A DNA stretch of 33,920 nucleotides from Dipetalonema caudispina (lineage: Eukaryota > Nematoda > Chromadorea > Rhabditida > Onchocercidae). Where the stretch lies: assembly GCA_013365325.1 (NCBI GenBank), contig JABVXV010000205.1, positions 1-33,920 of the forward strand, in the 5' to 3' direction. Below the pieces are notes generated by a model, which saw only the letters and a program-made list of their open reading frames with translations, ran no database searches and was not told the origin of the DNA. Below are positions 20,168 through 33,167 of this stretch, one piece after another; within the stretch, counting starts at the first letter, position 1, and each line of letters starts with the position of its first letter. Both the position numbers and the translations under genes were made by a program.

Positions 20168-20205
20168 GTAAACAAGCGTAAACAAATGTAAACAAGCGTA
20201 AAAAA
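20168..20205 (-). promoter_or_regulatory. Tandem forkhead/DAF-16-type sites upstream of the fibrinogen-domain gene
   Basis: Three perfect GTAAACAA octamers (TTGTTTAC on the gene's strand) lie at 20168, 20178 and 20188, exactly 10 bp apart. A fourth, decayed copy (GTAAAAAA) is at 20198. They start 37 bp upstream of the ATG. TTGTTTAC is the published consensus for FOXO/DAF-16 binding. The sites could instead fall within the 5' UTR or be a short tandem duplication without function. Confidence 0.5.
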
Positions 20206-21840
20206 TAGCAAATGAAGCGTCGAATAGTGGAATATTCGATAAAATGTGAAGTTAATAGAAATATTAGAAATAAATGATAGTGTTGTTGAAAATATTGCAA
20301 CGTCGTTATCACGAATAACTTCTAATAGCTAGCAATTATGAAACATATTTCAGAATGTACTGTTATTTTTTTTTTTTTTGATTTTCCTCCTGCAATAATC
20401 ATGAAATTTAAAAATTAAACAATTATGATCAATATTTAATGTTTGTTAAAATTGTATAGTAATCAGCGTTCCATCGATACAGCAAGCTGATCAAGTGATA
20501 AGCTTTTAATAACGAAAATTATAGCATAACATCGATCATTTTCAAAATGGAATATACAGAAAAGGAGGAAATTGAGTGGAAAAATATAAGTGATGAATAT
20601 TCGAGGAATAATTAATTTCCTTCCAGTTGTCAAGTTTTTTTTTTTAGAAGATTAAAGCCATGTAATATTTACCAGTGATTTGCAAAATATCTTTTGATAT
20701 ACAACATTTTAACATTTATTACGAAGGTAGAGAAGAAAAAAGAAATGGAACAAAATTGAATACAGAAATTTTATCTTATAATTAAGTAAACTTTTCTGAA
20801 ATTTTTGATGATACAAATAACGAACAGAATCATGATGATAAGTATATTTGATGGTATATTTTTTAAACGAATATTTTTATTGTATTACTTACTTACTTAA
20901 CTTAAATATTAATTGTTATGGATTCGAATTAAAGCTAATGCAAAATAAACGATGTAAAAATATTTTGATTTCATTATTAGAGAAAAAAATGAACCATTTC
21001 AAGTTGCTCTAATTTTGAATACATCCTACAAAAATGTAATTCAAACATTCCGATTTCCATTGCAAGAGAAATGAAGTTCTCTAATGGAAGCAAAGGGAAA
21101 TTTACAACTAAAGCGGTAAACATCAAAGGATGAAACTTCCCATTTACGAGTATAAATTAAAGCCTACCGAAAGATATACATATATTTCGATGCTTACAAC
21201 AAATTTTACAATGATTAATTTGTTATATTAACCTTTTGAAAATTTTCTCATAAACAAAATTTTCCATTAGAAAATACTTTTTTTTCAATGTTTCAAAATG
21301 GAAGTATTGTAAAAAAAAAAAAAAAGTAATCAGATTTTGAGTAATTGATGAAATATATAGCAGAAATTAAGAATTTGATTAAAGAAAAATTTTTAAAGAA
21401 AAATCAAACTTAGTTTTTTTTTTTTTGAAGATAAGCATCAGTTTACAAGTAAAATAAATTTTACAAAAATAAACAATAAGCAAAGAAAAGAAAAAAAGAA
21501 AGGTAGAATTCTAATATTATGATTAGAACAAAATTTTCAGTCATGAAAAACTGATGAATTAATTGGTGACAAAAAAGAATAAAAAATAAACAAAATAAAG
21601 AATCACATTTCGGTAAGTTAAAAAAAAAAATGAACTTTGAAATTTTCTTCTGCTAAATTTGCTCAAAAAATTTCGGCTAAATTAAATTAGCAGTTTAAAA
21701 AGTGAAACTTTTCTTTTCTTAAGGTTTTTTTTTTTTTTATTGAAATATATTGCGTAACAAATACTTTATAGCATTTTGAATTTAATAAAAGGGATAATAT
21801 CACGAATATTTTTCAAATAACCTTTTTAAAATATATAATT
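20206..21840. other. Upstream flank of the fibrinogen-domain gene, no exon seen
   Basis: No supported gene. TGATAAG GATA-type motifs occur near 20497 and 20836, but such motifs are frequent by chance in AT-rich DNA. A 22-codon frame from ATG 20548 (MEYTEKEEIEWKNISDEYSR at its start) looks protein-like but is too short to call. Confidence 0.45.
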
Positions 21841-21904
21841 GTGAAGTGTTACAATGTCGTCATAAAATTTAAGCAAAAGCTTGTAAATTATTTTGATTAT
21901 GTAG

Positions 21905-22000
21905 CAAATTATAATATCCACAACGTAATTGATTACGTTTTTTACGTGCATAAAAACGTAAAAATATTTCATTCAAATTATAATATCCACAACGTAATTG
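21905..22000 (+). repeat. Perfect 27-bp direct repeat with adjacent hairpins in an ACGT-rich patch
   Basis: An identical 27-bp sequence, containing ATAATATCCACAACGTAATT, occupies 21905-21931 and 21974-22000, 69 bp apart. Between the copies are two perfect inverted repeats: CGTAAT-TG-ATTACG, and TTTTTACGT with ACGTAAAAA around an 8-bp loop. The patch from 21920 to 22135 contains about nine ACGT tetranucleotides. Confidence 0.9.
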
Positions 22001-22135
22001 TTTTTCATTTTTCATTCTGTGATTTCGTTTCAGCAAACGCAAACATTTCGCGTTTCACAACGTTATTCACAAATTCCAATCATATGTAATATCATTTATA
22101 GACACGTATATGACTACGTTTTTTCACGTGTAAAT

Positions 22136-25100
22136 TTGGAGTAAAATATTCGAAGTTATGATATTCCATTTTTTGGTAATCTTCAAGAAAATGTTTCTTT
22201 TTTTTTTATATTTCACGTTATGTAGTTTTATCTACGAAATCCACTATAATAATTAACCTTTGATATGTTATCATTTCTCATCCATTGTTTTATGCATGAG
22301 GAAACCCTTCAAATTTAAGTGATCGATATTTATTTATGTGAAACTTCATGGAAATGTCAACTTTCATCTTCTAATTTTTGCTATATCATCTTTCGAAGCA
22401 TTTTTTTGAGTGATACGGAAAAAGCTAAATGAAAATGATTGCAACTGACAACAGAACGAATGCAAATTTTCATAAATAAAAATTTTAAATGACAAAATCA
22501 AACTATAAGGAAATAATGTAGGGGAAATGATATATTTTTTGTTTGTTATTTCCAAAGAAAACTGAATTTTGCATAGCATATTTAGAATATTTCAAGATTA
22601 AAAAAATTGTCACTCAAAAAAAAGAACCAGAATTTCTGTAAAAAAAAGAAATTAATTCACAATTATTTCATTTCCATTACACTAAATTATTTTATATAAA
22701 TAGGACGAGGAATTTTTTGCTTCTTTTAATCATTTGAAATATAAAAAATGTTCTTTTACAAATTGCAAGTGAATAATCAAATTTAACTAGGAAGCAATAA
22801 AAATAATGCCTTTTTTGAATGGTGCAAATAAATGGAATTATTCAGTTCAAATTATTCATTTCAAGTATAATTACTTTTCAGATATTAACAGTATATCAAA
22901 TGTAATTACTTTCCAGATATTCTTACAATTAAACTTTTGCAAAGAAGAAAATAAGTAGTCACAAAACAAATGAAATAAAATAAGTGTGATGAAATGAATG
23001 AATTGTTTTTGCACATTTGAAATTGATAATTTAAGTGCTGTCATGAAAGCTGATCAAATTAAACAAAAATGGAAAATATTAAAAATAATTTTAAATTTTA
23101 GAAAAAGCTAACGAAATTTCAGTCGTATATTGTGAGTTTTTTTCTTTCTGCTCTGGAATTTATTTAGTTTAAAATTTAAATTAGTATTAAAGCCATTGAC
23201 ATCTTGAATGAAAATATTTGGAACGAATTGTGCACGAAATTAATTGGAATATCGATTGAAATAAGAGGACAACGAAGAAGAAAGAATTGATAAACTGTTA
23301 ATTTAATTTTAACTCATCATTAATTTTGTCTTTTTTTACTTTTATTTCGAGGAGAAATTTATTTTACTATTTTTTAAAACATTTAGAAATATTGGCTGAA
23401 ATTTGAATAAAATGATGTCAAATAAATGTATACATTTAGTTCCTGAGGAATTAATTGATTACCAAAAATAATTGAGGTCCAATTTTTAACTTTTCCAATT
23501 AATTACTGGCGTAAATTCAATTATAATACTGGAAAAAAAAAAAAAAACTTGAATCATTCACTCAATAAATTTAAGCACAATGTTTCAAACATATATAACA
23601 TTAAATATGTACTTTATATTTTAACTCATTTATTCTATCATTCAATTTTTTTTTTTTTTTGATATAAAAATCATTCTCTCAAATGCATTGAGTCTTTTTA
23701 TATTAATTTATTTATTTTTTTTTAACAATACAACATTGTTTACACTTATCGCTCATTGAGATGACGATTAGAATGAATGAAAATTATCGCTTCATTTACT
23801 ACAATGAAAATTTTTGTGATTAAATTTTTATCTGGCAGCAAATTATCTAATAATTTTTCTTAATCGTAATTTTTTTTTTTTTTTTTTTTTTTTCATTGTT
23901 GTTATTGTTTGTTATGCAGAGACTTTTACTTTTTTCATTTATTGTATGAATTAAAAAATGTAATGAGGTAAAACGTATCCCTTTTTAATATTCTGTAACT
24001 TATGATATTTTAGGTCGCCGAACTGTCATTTAAAATTTATTAGCTTTCGTGGAGAAAGAAGTTGCAAAGAAAAGAAATAAATGATGAAATTTTTTCACTT
24101 TGAAAAGAATTAGGGAAATCTTGTTGAAACAGCGAATATTACCATATGGCAATAGTTTTTTTTTTTTTTTTTAAATTCTGAATTTCTTACCCTTTCGAAT
24201 ATTTAAAATTTCAAAATATAAAAATTACTTACTTGCATTACATAATTACAATCAATATGCTATTAACTTTTGAATTTTTTTTCTTTCAACTAAAATACAA
24301 AAATTAGCTTTTTGAATTATATAATGACGATGATTTATTGAAAAAGATTTAAAAAGTTAAATTGTCATAAGTTCCAGCCAATTATGATTTCGCACCTGGA
24401 TAGCTCATTAATTTGCATGATAAAGAATGACAATAAAAAAATTGAATGAACCAGTTATCGGATAACACCATGTACCATTTTTTTCTCAAAAATCAAAGAT
24501 TAAGCTCTATTTCAACTTTTAAAATTACTTTAAACTTCAAATTTACACAAATTTCATGCCATTACTGCATGCGCCACAATTCTGCTTATTGCAAAAATTC
24601 ATAAATTTGACAATTTTCGGTTTAGTTCAAAAACGGAAAATTATACTTACTTCTCGTCCCCACAATAAAAAACAAAACCATTAAATTGAGTAATAAATCC
24701 TCCGAAGTAAATTACTTGCTCATAAATTGTGGTGGAAATGAAAAATAGCGAAAAACGTAAGATTGATCAGCAGAAAGAAAATTTTGAGAGACGAATTTTT
24801 TTAGAACCATTTGAGGAAATATTTTAACAAATAATAACGTAAATCAAAATCATAAGAAATTACAAAAAATTATTTGTTAATTTTTTTTCTCTTTTTTTTT
24901 TATTCAAGTACTCCAAAAAAAATTTTATTCAAGTTTTTTTTTTTATTCAAGCGGAATTAATGATAAGAAATTTTTGAAAATTATCCTAATCTTTCGTTGT
25001 CATCTTTTTTTTGATAACTGAAAAAAGATAATTGTAATTAAAAATTAAAAGTCAATAATATTGTTAACATATTCAATTCATACTTGTCAAATGGTTAAAT

Positions 25101-27641
25101 TTTCCATTTTTCTCAGATTAAATGCTGAAATGCAATGTGTTTGAAAAAATTGCTAAAATTACAATAATCATTTTTATATTCTCTATAGTTCATTCTTAAT
25201 TTTAATTCATATATCACATATATAAATATATATATATATTATATGATCAAATATTCCAGTAAAAAAAGTATAAATTTCAAAAAAAAAAAGTTGAAAAATG
25301 TATATCTTATTAAAATATTGTCATATTTAGTAAAATATTTTTCAATTTCCTTTTCATTATTATCCTCATAATCTTTGCTTTCGTTTACTAATTTGAAATA
25401 ATTCATATTTTCTATATTTTATTTTCTATACTCTAGTATTATATCAATTAAATTACGTATTTCATTTGAAAAAGAAATCACTTTTTTCGTTATATAAAAA
25501 TGATAATGAGTTTGCTTTTAATTTTAGTAAGATGTGTTACAGCTAATTTATATACTTTTGCAAATTTTACAAATTTGGTGAGAATAATATCAACAAAAGT
25601 TAAACAAAAATTATTATTCATCTTTTTTATTGGTTCTTTGGCTCTCAATGAATATTATGTGAAAAAAATTTCAAAAAATATTGTAAAATTGATAAATGCA
25701 TCTACTAATATAGTCTATATGACAATAATTACTGGCAGATACTTTTCTGTAACCCAATTTTTTATCTTTATTTTCAAAATTTTACCATAATTTGATAATA
25801 TTTATCGAGTGGAATAAATAAATCCTATTTCATAGTTAATGTGAAATCAAAATTTTGCGCTAAGAATTTAAAATGGAAAGGATAAAGAAAAGAAAATTTC
25901 GGAAAAAAATTGAAAATTTAATGCTTTATCTTTTCTTTTCTGTTAATCTTATTACCATCAAGAATAGCATAGTTTGCTAGAACGAAGTATTGGTCGTTTG
26001 AAATTAATTAGAAAAGTTGACTGAATGAAAAGTTCAGAATAAAATGAAATCGAATAGAAAAAAGGAGATGGCAGAAGAATCGAATTTCGGGAAGGACAAG
26101 TAATGAAAATGGTTTATTAAAGGTTAGGTCATTTTCAGATTACACTTAAAACGTCATTTAACCCTCTTTCTATCTTTCCTTTTCTTTGTTTTACTAACAA
26201 ATCATTAAATGGAAATTTAAATTTAGATTAAACAGGAAATCTTATCCGTAAGACTGTCCGGTTAAAACGAGTGATGTATGCAAAAGTAAAATTAACGGAA
26301 CAAAAAAAGTAAGATTTCTTAATTAGCTATCCTTTTATGGAAATATGGTGGAAGAGAGAGTTACAGAAGTTAAAAAGTAAAAGAAAATTTTCCTATTTTC
26401 CAACGTTAAAAGGAATTTAATTAAAAAGTTAGTTGAAACATTAAATAAAATTAAAGAATGATAGTGTAGAAAACGGTGGAAAATTATGAAATATGACTTA
26501 AAAAATTATTTATATAATTTAAGATTTAAAAAAAAATTATGAATTGTACTTAATTCAAAGAGGATCAAGTTGATAATTTCAAAGTTTAATTAACACTATC
26601 ATTTTTTAATAATTGCTATAATAAAAATTAGGAGAAAAACGTCAATGATATGAAAGATATCGATCGTAGAAAGGTCAAAAATATCAAACATTCTAATTTT
26701 TTTTTTCTTTTTCGTCTTTTTTTTTTCCACCATTTTCATCCATTCATTCATTATAAAAAGTAATTCTTCATTTGCTGATTTTACGATAAAATAAAATTAC
26801 GGCAAATGAGTGTTTCAAATTTGAAACCAAAATGAGAAGAACGACGACGACAACGATTAAGAAGAAGAAGAAGAAGGAGAAGAAGAGAAAGAGGTAAACG
26901 ATGACTGTTCCTCTGAGTGACAATAAACAAATAGATTTCAAACCTTTCAAAAATATTCTTCTCCTTTTCTCTTTCATTTTACTTCCCTCCCTCTAACCTT
27001 CTTCTTATTATTTCATTTTCCTTTTTCAAAATCTAACTTATAATTGAATTAATCAATTGTTGGTTCAATTATTACAATAATAAAATATTTCATGATACTA
27101 CTAATTCTTACAGTGATATCTAAAAATGAGAAACAAGTTAATTTAACAGTTAAACGAAATTTCTCATCTTTTTTTCTTTCTTTCTTTTGTTAAATTTCAA
27201 TTTGAAAAATAAACAAAAATACTCATAACTTTGTAAATTTTAAAGTTATTTCAGATAATTAAATTACATACAGTTGCAATATATTTAAAAGTAAGTAAAC
27301 ATTGCAATTGATTGCTGTGCTATGATTATTTCAATAAATTATCAGAAAGTATTATTGCATACTGATATGAAAAAAATTGCATAGTTAATTAATGATAAGA
27401 AATAAAAGACAAAAATAAACAAATAAAGAAAACAATGGTAATAATAAACAACAATACCGCTTTTTTCTCTCTGAAGCTTGATAAGCTAGTAAAAAGGACA
27501 AAGGTTATTTGGAAAAAAATTCTGAGAAGAAGTAAATATTCAGGTATTATATTCAGAAAAATTGGATATTGAAATTATATAGTTTTCATGAATAATTACT
27601 TATGCACAAAATGGAATAAGAATTAACAGTTGTATTTTTAA
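22136..27641. other. Gene-free AT-rich region
   Basis: About 5.5 kb with no supported exon on either strand. It includes a TA microsatellite (about 25218-25240), poly-T runs (for example about 23869-23893), and a purine-rich AAG/GAA tract at about 26828-26893. The longest frame, 96 codons at 25500-25790, is hydrophobic and built mostly of A/T-rich codons, and is of the length expected once by chance. Confidence 0.55.
26828..26893. repeat. AAG/GAA purine microsatellite
   Basis: An ACG run followed by repeated AAG, then GAG/AAG, forms a purine-rich strand, with pyrimidine on the other strand. It explains a minus-strand frame that encodes a run of Phe and Val. Confidence 0.85.
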
Positions 27642-28115
27642 GATTAATCGGACAATAGCTAATTTTTAAATTCAATGAGTCAATAGTTGGTTTTCAAGAC
27701 CGACCAATCATAGTTGGTTTTGGCGATCAATAGGTTAACACCTGATTATTAGGATCGATATGTCAATAGCTGGTCTTTTTTTAGCACATTGAATTCGGCA
27801 GTCAACCAATCAAGAGCTGGTTTTCAAGATCAATCGATCAAAACTGGTTTACTATTCTCCAAAACCAATTACAATCGACTGGGCTAGTAACCAGTGTTGG
27901 AAATCAATTGGTCAGAAATTGATTTTCTCAATCAATAAATCAATAACTGCTTTTTTTAACTCAGTCATTTCAATTAGATCAATGGCAAATATTTATGATC
28001 AATCAACCAATAGTTAATTTTTAAAATCAATCAGTCATAGCTGATTTTAAAGACTGATAGAGCAAATAGTCAGTTTTAGAGATCATTTAATCAACAGCTA
28101 ACTTTTTTTTAGCCC
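27642..28115 (+). repeat. Degenerate minisatellite, about 28-bp unit, roughly fourteen copies
   Basis: Blocks of 27-30 bp share GATCAATC, then GTCAATAGCTGGTTTTCAA, with recognisable units beginning near 27642, 27670, 27698, 27725 and 27753 and continuing irregularly to about 28115. One or two insertions stretch the spacing. There is no coding frame. Confidence 0.75.
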
Positions 28116-28649
28116 ATCCCGTTTGCTGCATCATTCATCGTATCAGAGCGATATTTGCAACTATTTTCATTTTTCTTTTAATACTATAAAATCAAATCAA
28201 GATGAATCATACTGTATAAAGGAAATGATAAAATAACATAAAAAAAAAGAAAGAAACTTGAATAAATGTTCCAACAACTAAATGGATAAATTATGCTTAT
28301 TTAAGGATAATAGTTATGAAGAGAAAAAGGAAATGTATGAAAAAAGAAAAGTAACTGAAATTACAGGTGACGAAAGTATCCATTAAATTTCATTTTAGCC
28401 AGAAAATCGATTTTTAAAGAATAAAATTAAGGAAACTTTTGCATGAGGAAATTATATTATTATCTCAATCAATAATCATTATGGTAATTATTCGTGTGTT
28501 AATTTCCGATATTGATGCAATATTATAGTTTTGATATAAGATAATTTTAAAACAGGTTTTCTTGAAGTGACTATTTGGCCATTAATTACATTTTTGTAGT
28601 TTAGATAATTTAGTTAGTACCTCATTAATGTTAAGATACATTTTATTGT
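28116..28649. other. Gene-free spacer between two repeat arrays
   Basis: AT-rich sequence with no supported exon, RNA gene or clear repeat. Confidence 0.5.
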
Positions 28650-29085
28650 TGTGAATTTTGGCTGCTACCCGAATTGCTTTCTTCAACTTCTAATGAGAAA
28701 AATATTAATCAAACTAATTTACCATACTCATGTTGGGTTACTGTAACTAAGCAAAAGCACTATAACCAAGCTAAATTACATATTGTCATATAATTAATTA
28801 TTTGTTGTGGCATTTCATTTATTGCCGAATTGTTTTTTTTTACTTTTAATGAAAGAAATATTAAACAGAGCTAAATTGTTTAACTCAGATTGAACTACTA
28901 TAACTAGACTAAACTGTATAATCGGACTAAGACGCTATAATCAGATTAACTTACTTGCTGCATATGATTATACATTTGTATTATTCCGGTCATTACTTAT
29001 TTGTTTTTTATTTCTAATTATTAATTAGATTAAGTCATTATACTCAGACTGAGTTACTAGAAATAGGCTAAGATTGATAACGTTT
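28650..29085 (+). repeat. Diverged long-unit tandem repeat (about 155-170 bp, three copies) with a nested short repeat
   Basis: Copies begin near 28650, 28804 and 28977. Each has a CCGAATTGCTTT- or CCGGTCATTACTT-like block, then TTCTAATGAGAAAAATATTAA or a relative, then several short ACTATAACTAGACTAAA-like units. The nested short units (about 17-20 bp) are clearest at 28890-28945. The copies are strongly diverged. Confidence 0.55.
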
Positions 29086-32000
29086 TCATTGCTTTGGATG
29101 TAAAATTTATCACATTAAAAATTTCACTTCAGTGAACGAAGTTTAATTAGATTAGTTCTCTCCAACAACGTTTTAAGTAGCATTTTATGTTGCAGAAATC
29201 GATTAGTATGTAATCAGTATTTCTTTCCATTTATAGCAAAATATCTTATTATCTATTAAATGTTATCATTATATCATCACATTATCACTAAATCATATAG
29301 CCATACTTTCACTATCATTAGACCATTAATATCATATTAATAACATATTGTATTATTATTAATTACCATAGCATTGTTGATGATATATATTTAAAGAAAA
29401 AAATTGAGAAATTGAAAGAATTATTTGGTGCTTTAATTTGTATAATTAAAATATTTCTAAAGAGATTTTGTTCAAGCGTAATTTTCTAAGCTGTCCAATA
29501 ATATTCATTTTATACAACAAATAAACGAGCAACTATGATCATTTTATTTATTCATTTTTTTCTGATTTTCTTAAAGACATGACCTATTTCAATAATTTTA
29601 TTCATTATTAGAGGAAAGTTTTCATAGCTAAGATTTATCTATAAGGAAACGAAAACAGAACTTGCATAAATTAAATTATAACATTTATTTATATTTTTTG
29701 ATAATGCTGACATATTTAAAAAACCAGTCTTTTACGATTTTTGAAGATTAAAATTAAACAACTGAATATATTTTTTGAAAATATTAATTTCACTGGGTAG
29801 TAAAACATTTCCGTTTTTGAATTATATTTTTATATCTAAAGTTCGATAGCTAAAGTAGCAACCATTGTAAATAAAAAAGCTAATTTTCATTAATTTACGA
29901 TATTAAAAAAAAACGAGCAAAATTACATATTTAATCTCTTCGCTCCTACTTTTTCTTTTTTGAAAGCAAATTTCAAATATTTGGACAGATTTTGATGTAA
30001 ATTCCGAATAAATTTGAAACATTTTAATAAATTTTGTTAGAAATTTCGAGAAATTCTAAAAGATGATTTCATTTTGCATAAATATTATAACAAACAGAAG
30101 TCAAGAATTAATGATTAACATCGAAACATATCGTTCACAAACTTTTAAAAGAAGAATGGCAAGCATGTTGCATATAATTTAAGAGCTAATTTAAATTTTG
30201 TTTAAATTTTAAGGAAAGGTTTGTTGGATAAATCATTGAGGAAGTCAAATTTGAACAAATACATTAAACGAAGAAGCTTGTTTAATTTCTCATCTTTTCC
30301 AAATGATTCACTCAAGGAAATGCACTACCTTAAATTTAATTTATTATTAAAATTCTTTATTAAAAAATTCTGAAAGTAAGAAAAAGAAAGAAGAATGAAG
30401 GGGAAGGGGAATCTGAAAAATTTTATGATTCATCACTATTAAATTGGTTCATACACTAATTTTTCATAAGTGGAGAATTTAAAACGAAAAAAGGAAAAAA
30501 AAATATGAAAAATGACATGAATAACTGGAATCAGCAAACCGGTCAAAAATTGATTAGAGACAATCATTTTAACGCCTGGAAAAGTTTATAAAAATGATTT
30601 GCAAATGGATATTAATCAATGGGTAAATTGATTCATTTTGGTGTTTTTGAATTAGTATAACACGTTGACAGAAAATTAAGAAAAGGTAAAATGCAATAAA
30701 ATTGTCAAAAAAGTGTTAACAACTCAGTCAAAGGATAATTGCATTATTACAGGATAGTAAAGATTTTAAAAAAATTTTTAGAAGACTGGGAAGTAATTTT
30801 GAAAATGGAACTTAATTCTTCTATTCTTTGAATAACGATAATATCACTTCTAATATAATGGTTTTGAGTTGGTACTGCTGTCCTCTACTAATTGTAATAA
30901 TTAACAGTATGTTAAATAATTTTGAAAATATATAATAATTAAGCAAATTCTAATGAATGTTCGATAACTTCATGAATTTGCAGTATTCAAAAGCAATAAT
31001 AGATACAGAATGATTTAATAAATGATGTTATAATTTATTAACTGCTAGCAGGCAAAATATACACAATAATTTAGAAAAAGAAATGAATATTGAAAAATTT
31101 AATAAACGCATAATAATTCAAAAAACTGTAAAACTGTAATTGATGTAAAATAATTTCATAAATCATTTTGCATTTATCGCTGTTATGTAAAAAATACATA
31201 ATTTATTTCCGAAAAAGGTATCTGATTGGGATTTTTAGAAGAAAATTCCTCATGAAATGCATCATATTCAACTAAAATATACTGAAAAATTGAAAAATGC
31301 AATAACAGGAAAAGCCAAATTAATTAAGAGAAATCATCAGCAAAATGTTTAGATTATCCGTAATGATTCTCAATTGTTGAGGAGTTGAAAATACTGAAAT
31401 TTGTAATCATTGCTAAATACAAATTTTTCTTTGACAAAAGAATGAAAGTTAATTTCTTGCTTTTTTTATTCAAAAAGTAATTGAAGGAAACACAAGGAAA
31501 TATTTAAACAAAGAGATAAATAAGAGAGAAAATAATAGATAAAGAGAAAAAAGAATCATTTATAATGCATTCTATCTTTTTACACTATTTCTCAGTACAG
31601 CTTTATAAAATTACAGTATCCTACAATGTTTCGTGTACTGTTAGGCTTCCAAAACTTTGGAATACTGTAATGTACAGTCTGTTAATGAAAATGCATAACT
31701 TTCGGTATGTTAGTATTATTGATGGAATACTCCGTGGTACATGAATAGATTAACTGACATACATAAAATTGATTTTGAATGAAGAATTCGGATTTATTCT
31801 GAATTGTATAGCTTTAATATGTGAAAAAAATCGCTTTCTACATGCCGAAACATTTAAAGAAAAAATAGTAAAATTTCAAATATTATCTGATCACTGTAAC
31901 CATCCATCATCATTATTACTAGCATCATTACTATCATCATAAACTAACACTTCCTACTAGTGATAAAGATAATCATCATCATTACATCAAATATGTTATC

Positions 32001-32381
32001 AATTTAATTTATCCAAATGCTGTACGTTTCTTCAAAATTATTTTCATTTCTGTTATAATATCTATTTTTCCATTATATCGATATCAGGATTTTTCATTCC
32101 TTTTTGCAGTAAAAATTACTTCACTACTTAAAAGGCTAAATTAGGCAAAAAAAAAAAAAAAACATAGAAAAAAGAAATAATTTATAAATGTAGTGAGTGT
32201 TTAAGAAAACGGTAAAATAATTTAAAATAAAGGAATCGACAGCAACAACAGAAAATAAATCTATACGAACATGTTATTATTGATTATATTAGAACAAAAA
32301 AATTCAGTAATAAGATTTAATTTTTATTTCTAGATCTAAGTAAATCAAATTTGACTTTTTAACGAATTTTTCATGCTCTAG
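29086..32381. other. Gene-free AT-rich region
   Basis: About 3.3 kb with no supported gene. Decayed ATC/ATT trinucleotide patches are seen at about 29240-29370 and 31900-31985. A short inverted repeat, TACAGTAT with ATACTGTA, is at 31612-31669. The few short open frames show no protein-like structure. Confidence 0.55.
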
Positions 32382-32608
32382 ATTGATATCAAAAATTGAA
32401 AACGAAAAACTCATTGTAAAAATTAGAACTCCTAAGGGATTTCAAAAAAAAAAGAAAAAAATCTTTGAATGTAATAACCTAAATGAATTGATTAATGCGT
32501 ATTTGTTGGATGATTCAAAAAAATTGTGCACTTTCTCTCGAATAATCTTATTTATTTACAGCTAATAATGCTTCAATTGATCCTACACCATTATGCTCAA
32601 ATTTTTGA
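32382..32608 (+). other. Weak candidate for the last two exons of a gene
   Basis: An acceptor (GCTCTAG) at 32381 opens a frame to 32470 (SKIENEKLIVKIRTPKGF then a lysine run). A donor at 32471 (GTAATA) and an acceptor at 32561 (TTTACAG) join, in phase, to 32562-32608, which encodes SNNASIDPTPLCSNF and a TGA stop. The residues look less AT-driven than nearby frames. No upstream exon could be connected, and no family is recognised. It may be a gene fragment or coincidence. Confidence 0.22.
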
Positions 32609-33167
32609 AAGCAGCCATAATTTTGAAAACTTTCGAAATTGGCTTTTTTTTTGCTTTTCTTTAAAACTCTCTCGCAAATTACTCAGTTATTATCGAAGGT
32701 TTATCCTTCCATTACTATGTGTTATTCGAATTCTTTCCTTTTTTTTTTCTTCAGAAAAACGATATTTTAGAAGTTAAAATTTTCTTCTTTAGTCGACTGT
32801 TCTGGGAAATATTTGTGTAAAAAATATGCTGCACGAAAGAATAAAAAAGAATGGAAGGATAATTATTAAACAAAACAGGCAGTAGGAATTAGCTGCAGAC
32901 GATATTTAAGCAATTATTGCTAATTAATTGTTGACTGAATAGTTTTAAATAGAACGACTAAATGATAGTAAAATTAATTCACAAAAATTCATGAGATTAC
33001 TCGGTAATTATTGATTTAAAAAAAAGTGTAATATTGCACAGAGGGTAAATGATAGAAATGAATACTAAAATACAAATAGATTGCGGGAAGAAAGTTGCAA
33101 AGAAGAAAAAAATTATGGGTTGGAATAAAGAAATGATAAATGATAATAATCAACAGAAAAGAGTTTA
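32609..33167. other. AT-rich segment without recognised features
   Basis: No exon, RNA gene or clear repeat is seen. Frames at 32526-32777 (plus) and 33016-33216 (minus) are hydrophobic or low complexity and of chance length. Confidence 0.5.

Noticed and set aside
21841..22089. 82-codon frame with a repeated NYNIHNVI peptide
   Set aside because: The peptide repeat only reflects the 27-bp DNA repeat at a 69-bp (in-frame) interval; the frame has a GTG start and no coding features.
23186..23290. Protein-like frame ending in RGQRRRKN
   Set aside because: Only about 34 codons, with no ATG, weak splice context and no partner exon.
25500..25790. 96-codon frame starting with a signal-peptide-like segment
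   Set aside because: About one frame of this length is expected by chance at this AT content and window size; the codons are A/T-driven and there is no splice or homology support.
26768..26977. 69-residue hydrophobic minus-strand frame
   Set aside because: The Phe/Val run is the antisense reading of an AAG/GAA/ACG microsatellite.
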